From an uncultured Pseudodesulfovibrio sp. (lineage in GTDB: Bacteria > Desulfobacterota > Desulfovibrionia > Desulfovibrionales > Desulfovibrionaceae), in NCBI GenBank assembly GCA_947259235.1, contig CAMYLL010000003.1:1-23738 (forward strand): 23,738 nt of DNA. Reading direction: 5' to 3'. The notes beneath the pieces are model-generated. The model was not told the DNA's origin, did no database searches, and saw only the letters and a list, made by a program, of their open reading frames with translations. Below, piece by piece: positions 14,233-21,023 of this stretch; position 1 is the stretch's first letter, and every line of letters starts with the position of its first letter. The translations under genes and the position numbers were made by a program.

Positions 14233-15492
14233 ATGGAGATTCGCGAGCAGATGATTGAGATGGGCAAGCGTGCCAGGCGCGCGTCGCGTGCACTGGCCAA
14301 GGCCTCGGGCAAGGCCAAGCAGGAGGCGCTCATGGTGCTGGCGGACCTGCTGGAGTCCGAGGGCATGGCCATTGCCAAGGCCAACGCCAAGGACCTGGAC
14401 GCGGCGGCCGAGCGCGGGCTGGACAAGGCGCGGATGCAGCGGCTGACCATCAGCGACAAGGTGCTCGACGCCATGATCAAGGGATGCCGCGACGTGGCCG
14501 CCATGCCGGACCCCGTTGGCGAGCTGGAATCCATGAGCAAGCGGCCCAACGGCATGCTGGTGGGCCGGATGCGCGTGCCTCTCGGCGTGGTGGCCATGAT
14601 CTACGAATCACGGCCCAACGCCACGGTGGACGCGGGAATCCTGTGCCTCAAGGCGGGCAACGCGGTGATCCTGCGCGGCGGGTCCGAGGCGTTCCATTCC
14701 AACACCTGTCTGGCCGGGCTCATGCACCGCGCCCTGGAGCAGGCCGGGCTGCCGCAGGACGCCGTCCAGGTTCCGCCCACGGCGGACCGCGAGGCGGTGG
14801 CCGAGATGCTCAAGCTTTCAGACTACATCGACGTAGTCATCCCGCGCGGGGGCGAAGGCCTCATCCGCGCCGTCACCGAGCAGGCCACCATGCCGGTGCT
14901 CAAGCACTACAAGGGCGTCTGCCACATCTTTGCCGACGCCTCCTGTGACATCACAAAGGCCGTGCCCATCATCGAGAACGCCAAGGTGCAGTACCCCAGC
15001 GGCTGCAACGCCCTGGAGTGCCTGCTGGTGCACAAGGACGTGGCCGAGGTGCTCCTGCCCCGGGTGGACGCGGCCCTTGGTTCCAAGGGCGTGCGGTTCA
15101 AGGCGTGTCCCCGTTCCCTGCCCCTGCTGGGCGAGACCGCCGAGCCAGCCTCTCCCCTGGACTACGGGTTCGAGTTTCTTGATCTGGTCATGGCCGTCAA
15201 GGTGGTGGACTCCCTGGACGAGGCCCTGGACTTCATCGCCGAGCACGGCTCCAATCATACGGAGTCGATCCTCAGCGAGAACTACGCCCACTGCATGCGC
15301 TTTATCCGCGAGGTGGACGCCTCCCTGGTGGTCTCCAACGCCACCACGCGTTTCAACGACGGCGCGCAGCTCGGCCTGGGCGCGGAGATCGGCATCTCCA
15401 CTTCCAAGCTTCACGCCTATGGCCCCATGGGCATCCGCGAGCTGACCAGCGCCAAGTTCGTCCTGTTGGGCGAAGGGCAGATCCGGGAGTAG
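14233..15492 (+). CDS. proA: Glutamate-5-semialdehyde dehydrogenase (gamma-glutamyl phosphate reductase)
   Basis: 419 residues, the normal ProA length (about 415-420). It carries out the second step of proline synthesis, NADPH-dependent reduction of gamma-glutamyl phosphate to glutamate-5-semialdehyde, in the cytoplasm. Characteristic segments are VPLGVVAMIYESRPNAT (115-131), VVIPRGGEGLIR (201-212), GVCHIFAD (228-235) and YPSGCNALECLLVH (254-267), in which C258 is the expected catalytic cysteine. AAGGAGG ends 4 bases before the ATG. No proB or proC is adjacent. The gene stands alone, convergent with the cysteine synthase fusion, and the two share a terminator. Confidence 0.97.
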   Translation: MEIREQMIEMGKRARRASRALAKASGKAKQEALMVLADLLESEGMAIAKANAKDLDAAAERGLDKARMQRLTISDKVLDAMIKGCRDVAAMPDPVGELESMSKRPNGMLVGRMRVPLGVVAMIYESRPNATVDAGILCLKAGNAVILRGGSEAFHSNTCLAGLMHRALEQAGLPQDAVQVPPTADREAVAEMLKLSDYIDVVIPRGGEGLIRAVTEQATMPVLKHYKGVCHIFADASCDITKAVPIIENAKVQYPSGCNALECLLVHKDVAEVLLPRVDAALGSKGVRFKACPRSLPLLGETAEPASPLDYGFEFLDLVMAVKVVDSLDEALDFIAEHGSNHTESILSENYAHCMRFIREVDASLVVSNATTRFNDGAQLGLGAEIGISTSKLHAYGPMGIRELTSAKFVLLGEGQIRE

Positions 15493-15520
15493 CTGACCGG
15501 GCATATATCATTAAAAGAAT

Positions 15521-15556
15521 AAAGGCCGCCGTCCCGAGGGACGGCGGCCTTTCTTA
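15521..15556. terminator. Bidirectional Rho-independent terminator
   Basis: AAAGGCCGCCGTCCC (15521-15535) and GGGACGGCGGCCTTT (15538-15552) form a perfect 15-bp inverted repeat around GA. The A and T ends give a U-rich tail on either strand. It lies between the stop codons of convergent proA (15492) and the cysteine synthase fusion (15576). Confidence 0.95.
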
Positions 15557-15575
15557 TGGCTCATTGGGAGCGGGG

Positions 15576-17855
15576 CTAGAGCTTAAACACCCGGGGCGCG
15601 CCCGCCGTGTCCTCCAGCCGGTATCCGGCCTGGGTGATCTGGTCGCGCAGGGCGTCCGAGGCGGCGAAGTCCTTGGCCTCGCGGGCCTTCTGGCGGTCAG
15701 CCAGCATGCCCTGCACTGCGGCGGGGAGCTCGGCCAGAGGTATCGGCATCTGGCTGTGGTCGATGATGCCCAGGATGGAATCCACGGCCATCAACTCGTC
15801 CAGGCAGGCCGAGGCGGCGGCCCCGGTGAGGGTTCCTGCGGCGGCCCAGGCGTTGACCTGCTTGATGAACCGGAAAAGCACGGGCCAGAAACGATGCAGG
15901 GCGAGGTCGTCGTTCATGGCGGCCTTGAACCCGGCGCGCAGGTCGAACACGGCCTGATCCGCCTCGGCGGGCATACCCCGGCCCGAGTCGGCCCGGGTCA
16001 TGGTCAGCACGGCCGCGCCTTCCTGAATCCTGCGCCAGTTGCGCGCCCACATGGACAGGTTGTCGTCGTTGGCGCACAACGGCTTGCGGCAGGCCGAGGA
16101 GAGCAGCCACAGCCGTGCGGCGTGGAACCCGCCGAGCTTATCGGCCACCGAGGCCAGGGTTTCGTCGGCGCAGCCTGTGGCCTGCTGGTTGACCAGCCAT
16201 GCCTGCAACTCGCGCCCGGCCGTGGACCAGATGGCCCGGAGATTTTCCAGATGGGGGAAGCGGTGCTTCTCGCTGCCGATCATGACGTCGATGCGGTCCA
16301 GGGCGGTCAGGGCCGTGGCCGCATGCTGGAGGAACCACGTGGGGCGGACATTGCCCCACTCCGTCTCCAGCACTTCGCCGCGCTTGAGGTCGAGCAGGGT
16401 GGCCCGCTTGAGCAGGGTGAAGTCCAGGGGGTTGTCCTTGACGTAGGCGTCGAGGTCCACGGTGCGTCCGCCCGAGACCTTGTCCATGTCCATGGCCCCG
16501 ATCTCGCCGTAGCGCTTGTCGCGGAAGACATCGAAATAGACCGAGCGGAGCTTTTCATAGGCCAGCCCCTTGCCGAGCAGCTTGCGGCACAGCTCCAGGG
16601 CCTTGCCCTCGCTGCCGGAGGACAGGGGGAAGGCAACGCTCTCGGCCACGCCCATGTCGCGCGCGCGGGCCATGACGGCGGCGCGCCCGTCCGCGGCAAA
16701 GGCGGCCAGCGAGGCGCTCGTCTGCCGGACGGCGGCCAGGGTCCTGTCGTCCATGTCGGTCAGGCCCACTGCGGCCTGGGCCTCTACCCCGCGCGAGCGC
16801 AGGTGGCGGGCCAGCACGTCGAGGACCATCACCCGCCGCCAGGCGTCGAGACCGTCGGGGTTGTCCAGGCTCGGGCCCATGGTATAGACCCCCAGCCCCG
16901 CGCCGGTCTTGAGCGGCTTGACGGCGCCGGAGGCCATGTCGAAGACGGTGATGCCGCTGCCTGTCTGCTGGCGGTAGAGATGGGTGCTCAGGTAGCGCTC
17001 GCCCGAGTCGGGAAAGAGGGTGACGATGAGCCCGTGGTCGAGCCGTTCGGCCAGCTGGAGCGCGCCGCCCAGGGCCGCGCCGGAGCTCATGCCCGTGAAG
17101 ATTCCTTCGGCGCGGGCCAGCCTGCGGCAGTTCTCGAAGGCGGTCTCGTCGTCCACGTGGAGGATCTCGTCGAGCCATGTTTTGTTATAGATGCCCGGGG
17201 GGTAGGATTCGAGCATGTTCTTGAGGCCCTGAATCTTGTGGCCTGCATAGGGCTCCACGGCGGCCACGTGGACCGAGCCCATCTCGTGCAGCCGCTTGGC
17301 GATGCCCATGGCCGTGCCGGAGGTGCCAAGGGCCATGACGCAGTGGGTCACCGCGCCCCCGGTCTGCTCCCATATCTCAAGGCCCGTGCCGTGATAGTGG
17401 GCGTCGATAGAGGCGGGGTTGTTGAACTGGTCCATGAGCACGTAGGTTTCCGGCTCCTCGCGGGCGTAGCGGTAGGCGCGCTCTATGGCGCCGTCGGTGG
17501 AGAGATGGCCGGGGGTCAGCTCCAGCTCGGCCCCGTAGGCGGCCATGATCATCTTGCGCTCCTCGCTGGCCGTCTCCGGCATGAGCAGCTTGATGCGGTA
17601 GCCCTTGATGGCCGCCACCATGGCCAGCCCCACGCCGGTGTTGCCCGAGGTGGCCTCGATGATGATCTTGTCCTTGGTCAGCTCGCCGGAACGCTCCGCC
17701 GCCTCGATCATGGCAACCGCCACCCGGTCCTTGATGGAGCCGCCCGGGTTCTGCGCCTCGAGCTTGGCCAAAATCTTGACGTTCGGGTTGGGGTTGAGAT
17801 TGCGTATCTCCACCAGCGGGGTTCCGCCGATGAGTGAAAGAAGGTCTTTATTCAT
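15576..17855 (-). CDS. Cysteine synthase fused to a catalytically degenerate CysRS-like domain
   Basis: 759 residues. Residues 1 to about 300 are a PLP-dependent cysteine synthase/CBS-family domain, probably using O-acetylserine and sulfide: PLP lysine K42 in GGSIKDR (38-44), TSGNTG (69-74), phosphate loop GTSGT (177-181), MSSGAA (256-261) and PDSGERYLST (282-291). Residues about 302-759 align by motif with complete cysteinyl-tRNA synthetase, ending in AREAKDFAASDALRD (724-738), the typical CysRS C-terminus. The active-site motifs are lost: CGPT is MGPS (326-329), the HIGH block is GLDAWR (335-340), WHIECS is WFLQHA (507-512), the HGGG block is MIGSEKHRFPHLEN (525-538), and KMSKS is absent. 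Aminoacylation is therefore unlikely; a regulatory, tRNA-binding or scaffold role is inferred. The ATG at 17855 has AGGGA 7 bases upstream. Confidence 0.92.
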   Translation of the reverse strand: MNKDLLSLIGGTPLVEIRNLNPNPNVKILAKLEAQNPGGSIKDRVAVAMIEAAERSGELTKDKIIIEATSGNTGVGLAMVAAIKGYRIKLLMPETASEERKMIMAAYGAELELTPGHLSTDGAIERAYRYAREEPETYVLMDQFNNPASIDAHYHGTGLEIWEQTGGAVTHCVMALGTSGTAMGIAKRLHEMGSVHVAAVEPYAGHKIQGLKNMLESYPPGIYNKTWLDEILHVDDETAFENCRRLARAEGIFTGMSSGAALGGALQLAERLDHGLIVTLFPDSGERYLSTHLYRQQTGSGITVFDMASGAVKPLKTGAGLGVYTMGPSLDNPDGLDAWRRVMVLDVLARHLRSRGVEAQAAVGLTDMDDRTLAAVRQTSASLAAFAADGRAAVMARARDMGVAESVAFPLSSGSEGKALELCRKLLGKGLAYEKLRSVYFDVFRDKRYGEIGAMDMDKVSGGRTVDLDAYVKDNPLDFTLLKRATLLDLKRGEVLETEWGNVRPTWFLQHAATALTALDRIDVMIGSEKHRFPHLENLRAIWSTAGRELQAWLVNQQATGCADETLASVADKLGGFHAARLWLLSSACRKPLCANDDNLSMWARNWRRIQEGAAVLTMTRADSGRGMPAEADQAVFDLRAGFKAAMNDDLALHRFWPVLFRFIKQVNAWAAAGTLTGAAASACLDELMAVDSILGIIDHSQMPIPLAELPAAVQGMLADRQKAREAKDFAASDALRDQITQAGYRLEDTAGAPRVFKL

Positions 17856-17910
17856 TTCATTTCCCTGAAATAATGGAAAAAGGATTCGCACGTGACCAGA
17901 GCACAGTATT

Positions 17911-17920
17911 GCAAATTTGC
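17911..17920. repeat. 10-bp palindrome in the divergent cysteine synthase / MAF gap
   Basis: GCAAATTTGC is a perfect palindrome at 17911-17920. It lies about 40 bases upstream of the predicted sigma-54 start site and in the leader/promoter zone of the divergent cysteine synthase gene. It could be a regulator site. This is closer than the usual enhancer distance for sigma-54 activators, so a repressor or a chance palindrome are alternatives. Confidence 0.4.
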
Positions 17921-17932
17921 GACAGGTGCAAC

Positions 17933-17948
17933 TGGCACGCATCGTGCA
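17933..17948 (+). promoter_or_regulatory. Sigma-54 (RpoN) -24/-12 promoter for the MAF gene
   Basis: TGGCACG (17933-17939), four bases, then GTGCA (17944-17948) match the sigma-54 consensus TGGCACG-N4-TTGCA with one mismatch. The essential GG (17934-17935) and GC (17946-17947) are separated by exactly 10 bases. Transcription would start near 17959, about 48 bases before the ATG at 18007. Many flagellar and surface-modification genes in related bacteria are sigma-54 dependent, which fits the gene it precedes. Confidence 0.75.
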
Positions 17949-18006
17949 AATCTCAGGCGAATCCGGAGCGATTGACACCGCATCAACACCGCACAAAGGA
18001 CCAGGC

Positions 18007-19794
18007 ATGACCGCGTATCCGTTTTTGAAGGACAACATCGAGTATCTCAGGCGCAAGGGCCACCCGATCTTTCACTGGCTCTCCACCCGCGAGTTCAATG
18101 AGGAGGCGTTGCTGAACAACCTCTACATCAACCGGTTCGGCATCCATGACTGGCGCATGGAAAACGGCCAGGGGATGTTCGAGAGCCTGCCTCCAAACGG
18201 TCTGTACGGATCATGGCTCGGCGGCGACAAGCCCGAGACCTCGGCCACCTTCATCGTGGGCTGCAACCTGGGCTATGGCGTCAACCATGTCATTCAGGGC
18301 ATGCCCGACAGCCACAAGATCATGCTCATCGAGCCCCGGCCCGAGATGCTCCTGGCCTGCCTGAGCCAGACCGACTACCGGCCGTTCTTCGAGGCCAACA
18401 AATTTCACATCCTGGTCCCCGACGAGCGGTACATCCACGAGGTGCTCAGGAATCTGGACCTGCAGTTCGTCTACGGCCAGATTCATCTCAAGAGCGATGT
18501 TCCCAGTCAGCAGCTCGGCCCCGAGTATGCCCGCTGGGCGGTCTTTGTCCGCAACAAGCTGGAGAACTTCTCCCTTGAGCTGTCCACCCTGCGCTTTCGC
18601 CAGGACGTCATGGTCGGCAACGAGATTCACAACTTCAGACGGGCCATGGCCGAAGGCTCCATCAAGAACCTGGAAGGCAAGGCGGCAGGCATCGGCGGGG
18701 TCATCCTTGGCGCTGGGCCGAGCCTTGAGGACTTTGTGCCCGCGTTGCTTGAGAATCCGGGCTACGCCCTCTACACCAGCGCCCTGCAGACCGTGCCAAC
18801 CCTCCAGGCGCTGGGCATCAAGCCCCATTTCTGCGTGGCCATCGACTACGACGATTCCATGCTCCGCATCTTCGATCGCCTCGACCCCGATTTCGTTCAG
18901 GACATTCCGCTCATTTACTCCACCAAGGTCAACCCCGAGGCGGTGGCCCGCTATGCCGGGCCGACCCTGCCCCTGTGGACCGTGGGCGGCATGGGGACCT
19001 ATTCCATGAAGGAGCATGACCTCGTGCTGGACGCGGGCGGCAACGTCTCCGTGACCATCTCGCGGCTGCTGCGCTGGATGGGCGTCAACCACATGCTGCT
19101 CGTGGGCCAGGACTACGCATGGCTCAAGAATCGCTCCCACGCCGCCGGGCATCACAACCACACCACCAACATGGTCCGGCAGAGCTACCACCAGACCACC
19201 CGGAACATGGACGGCGAGGAGATACTGACCACCGTCCAGTACATGACGGCCAAGCGCGAGCTGGAGGCTGACATCAAGGACGCCTCGCTCCCGGTCTTCA
19301 ACGTCTACGGCGGCGGCGCTCCCATCGAGGGGACCCGGGTCGTCGATCTGTCCACGGCCTATGCCGAGGGGCTCCTGGCCTCGGCCCCGGGCAGCGTGGA
19401 ACGGTTCATGGCCGAGCTGCTGGCCAGCCGGGGGAGCATGACCCCGGTCCGCTTCGAGCCGCGCGGCCCCATGTGGTCCGCCTCCCTGCGCAACATCGAG
19501 AAGCACCTGGGCAAGCTCTTCCGCAACCTGGAGGCCAATCAGGACCAGATTCACGAGGCCTTTGGCCGGGTGGACATGTTCTTCAAGCAGGACCCGCTCT
19601 ACATGCCGTACCTCTACAACGAGACCGTGGACCTGGCCGGGCTGACACGGGCCAAGAAACGGTACGTCCAGCGCGACTTCCCGGAGTTCAAGCGCATCGC
19701 CCGGTGCGTGCTCAAGAAGGTGCGCGAGGTGGACCGGCTGGTGTGCATGGCCCACGATGACGCGGTCCATGACGCGGATCAGGCCGTGGCCTAG
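18007..19794 (+). CDS. MAF/DUF115 family protein (6-hydroxymethylpterin pyrophosphokinase MptE-like)
   Basis: 595 residues. The central DUF115 domain shows GGVILGAGPSLEDF (230-243), ALQTVPTLQALGIKPHF (259-275), AIDYDD (278-283), LLVGQDYAWLKN (364-375) and FNVYGGGAPIEG (431-442). Motility accessory factor proteins of this family are required for glycosylation of flagellin with nonulosonic acids in Campylobacter, Aeromonas and others and are thought to transfer the sugar in the cytoplasm. The N-terminal 200 residues (with TFIVGCNLGYGV at 81-92) and the helical C-terminus are typical extensions. The ATG has AAAGGA 6 bases upstream. The gene is preceded by a sigma-54 promoter, consistent with coupling to flagellar expression. 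No flagellin or nonulosonate synthesis gene is in the window, so the substrate is inferred from the family. Confidence 0.88.
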   Translation: MTAYPFLKDNIEYLRRKGHPIFHWLSTREFNEEALLNNLYINRFGIHDWRMENGQGMFESLPPNGLYGSWLGGDKPETSATFIVGCNLGYGVNHVIQGMPDSHKIMLIEPRPEMLLACLSQTDYRPFFEANKFHILVPDERYIHEVLRNLDLQFVYGQIHLKSDVPSQQLGPEYARWAVFVRNKLENFSLELSTLRFRQDVMVGNEIHNFRRAMAEGSIKNLEGKAAGIGGVILGAGPSLEDFVPALLENPGYALYTSALQTVPTLQALGIKPHFCVAIDYDDSMLRIFDRLDPDFVQDIPLIYSTKVNPEAVARYAGPTLPLWTVGGMGTYSMKEHDLVLDAGGNVSVTISRLLRWMGVNHMLLVGQDYAWLKNRSHAAGHHNHTTNMVRQSYHQTTRNMDGEEILTTVQYMTAKRELEADIKDASLPVFNVYGGGAPIEGTRVVDLSTAYAEGLLASAPGSVERFMAELLASRGSMTPVRFEPRGPMWSASLRNIEKHLGKLFRNLEANQDQIHEAFGRVDMFFKQDPLYMPYLYNETVDLAGLTRAKKRYVQRDFPEFKRIARCVLKKVREVDRLVCMAHDDAVHDADQAVA

Positions 19795-19935
19795 CCCTGC
19801 GACCAGAGGCCGGTTGCCGTGTGAGCGTCTGCCTCGGCGTGTAGCCCATGTCCCGCTCCGAAAAGGGCGGAGTGGGGATGCAAGGGTATACCGCCGCTCG
19901 CTCCCTTTCGAGCCCCGCATGGAGCGGCTCGACGC

Positions 19936-19964
19936 TTGAACATTACCGGGAATGGTGGGATACT
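19936..19964 (+). promoter_or_regulatory. Sigma-70-type promoter, possibly giving a leaderless transcript
   Basis: TTGAAC (19936-19941, four of six), a 17-base spacer and GATACT (19959-19964, four of six). The expected start of transcription (19970-19972) falls at or just before the ATG at 19973, and no Shine-Dalgarno is seen there. Confidence 0.45.
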
Positions 19965-19972
19965 GGCGTCAT

Positions 19973-20341
19973 ATGAACAAGATCACACCCTACCTGGACG
20001 AGGACGGAACCCTGGTCATCCCCTTCGAGTGCAGCGACCACGCCTACAAGTACTGGAAGCAGGAAGGCAAGCCGTTGGGAGACATCCTGGCGGAGCTTGG
20101 GGCTTCAGACGATATTCGTCTCAGGTATACCCAGACGCCCCATGCCGAGGCTGCGCCGTCCGAGCCCGGCGAGTCGGAAAATCCGGACGAGTTGTCCGTG
20201 GAGGGCATTGCCGAAGCTGTTTTGCCTGTGGCGGGCGCCGTGGACCCGGACGTCGCCGTTGAGGGCGATGACCCCGTTCCGCCCGAGGCGCGTGGCGACT
20301 CGCTAGCTGCGGCCCAGGGCGATTCGCCGCCCGCCGAGTAG
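19973..20341 (+). CDS. Small unknown protein with conserved-looking head and acidic Pro/Ala-rich tail
   Basis: 122 residues. The first 55 look like a compact folded domain (ITPYLDEDGTLVIPFEC at 4-20, then HAYKYWKQEGKPLGDILAEL at 23-42). Residues about 56-122 are low-complexity, rich in Ala, Pro, Glu, Asp and Gly, and probably disordered. No signal peptide or membrane segment. I do not recognise the family. The ATG at 19973 has no clear ribosome binding site; another in-frame ATG at 19952 has CGGGA too close to it. The gene lies 53 bases before the PAP2 gene on the same strand. Codon use in the tail is GC-rich like its neighbours, so it is probably a real gene. Confidence 0.65.
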   Translation: MNKITPYLDEDGTLVIPFECSDHAYKYWKQEGKPLGDILAELGASDDIRLRYTQTPHAEAAPSEPGESENPDELSVEGIAEAVLPVAGAVDPDVAVEGDDPVPPEARGDSLAAAQGDSPPAE

Positions 20342-20394
20342 CCGCCTTTTCTTCTCTCCTTGCCCCCACGGCCCGGATGGCCTAAAAGACCCCC

Positions 20395-21018
20395 ATGCGC
20401 ATGACCTTCCTGAGACATTGGGCGCTCCTCTCGGCGCCGCTCCTGGCTGTCCTCGTCGTCCTTCGGCTCGGCTTTTCCACCGAGGCGGCGGTGGCCGATT
20501 TCTTTCTGGCCCACAGCCAGGACCACCCGGATCTCGCCTTTGTCCTGAAGTTGATCACGGACTGGAGCAATCCGCTCTTCTATGCCGTGTTCGCGCTGAT
20601 GCTCCTGCGGGCCTGGCGGTCCGGCGACCGGGAGACCCGGCGCTTCATCGTCATCCTGCTGGCGGTCCAGGCCGTGGTGGCCGGGCTGGCCGTGCATTTC
20701 GTCAAGCATACCGTGGGCCGTCCGCGCCCGGGGCAGGGCGTCTGGTTCGACCCCATCACCAGCCGGGGGACCTACCACTCGCTGCCTTCGGGCCACACCA
20801 CGGAGATCATGGGCTGGTCGCTGCCCCTGGCCCTGCGGCTTGACCGCACGGCGCTCACGGCGCTCATGGGCTGCCTTGTGGGGCTGGTGGGCTTCTCCCG
20901 CATTTATCTCGGCTGGCATCACCCGACGGATGTCTTTTTCGGCTGGCTTCTGGGCAGCTTCAGCGGCCTGGCCACCACCGTGCTCACGGACTCCACATTG
21001 TTCAGAAAAAAGGCGTAG
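20395..21018 (+). CDS. PAP2-family membrane phosphatase
   Basis: 207 residues with about five or six hydrophobic segments. All three PAP2 phosphatase motifs are present: K104-x6-RP (111-112) in KHTVGRPRP, PSGH at 131-134, and SR-x5-H-x3-D (S168, R169, H175, D179). Members remove phosphate from lipid phosphates such as undecaprenyl pyrophosphate, phosphatidylglycerol phosphate or lipid A at the membrane. A second ATG at 20401 is equally possible as the start. The stop codon is 5 bases before the ArnT-like gene, so the two are almost certainly one transcript. This suggests a joint role in polyprenyl-phosphate sugar recycling or lipid A modification. Confidence 0.9.
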   Translation: MRMTFLRHWALLSAPLLAVLVVLRLGFSTEAAVADFFLAHSQDHPDLAFVLKLITDWSNPLFYAVFALMLLRAWRSGDRETRRFIVILLAVQAVVAGLAVHFVKHTVGRPRPGQGVWFDPITSRGTYHSLPSGHTTEIMGWSLPLALRLDRTALTALMGCLVGLVGFSRIYLGWHHPTDVFFGWLLGSFSGLATTVLTDSTLFRKKA

Positions 21019-21023
21019 GACTC

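Noticed and set aside
15564..17837. 757-codon open frame on the plus strand
   Set aside because: Antisense to the cysteine synthase fusion; His/Gly/Val-rich with no domain pattern.
17870..17898. Sigma-70 promoter TGGTCA-17-CATTAT for the cysteine synthase fusion
   Set aside because: Its transcription start would fall on the ribosome binding site of the gene. A weaker alternative farther up is possible but not convincing.
18211..19920. 569-codon open frame on the minus strand
   Set aside because: Antisense to the MAF gene, which has clear DUF115 motifs and its own promoter and ribosome binding site.
19795..19972. Riboswitch or terminator in the gap after the MAF gene
   Set aside because: Hairpins exist (19852-19860 with 19868-19876; 19909-19914 with 19926-19931), but no T run follows and no known riboswitch consensus is matched.
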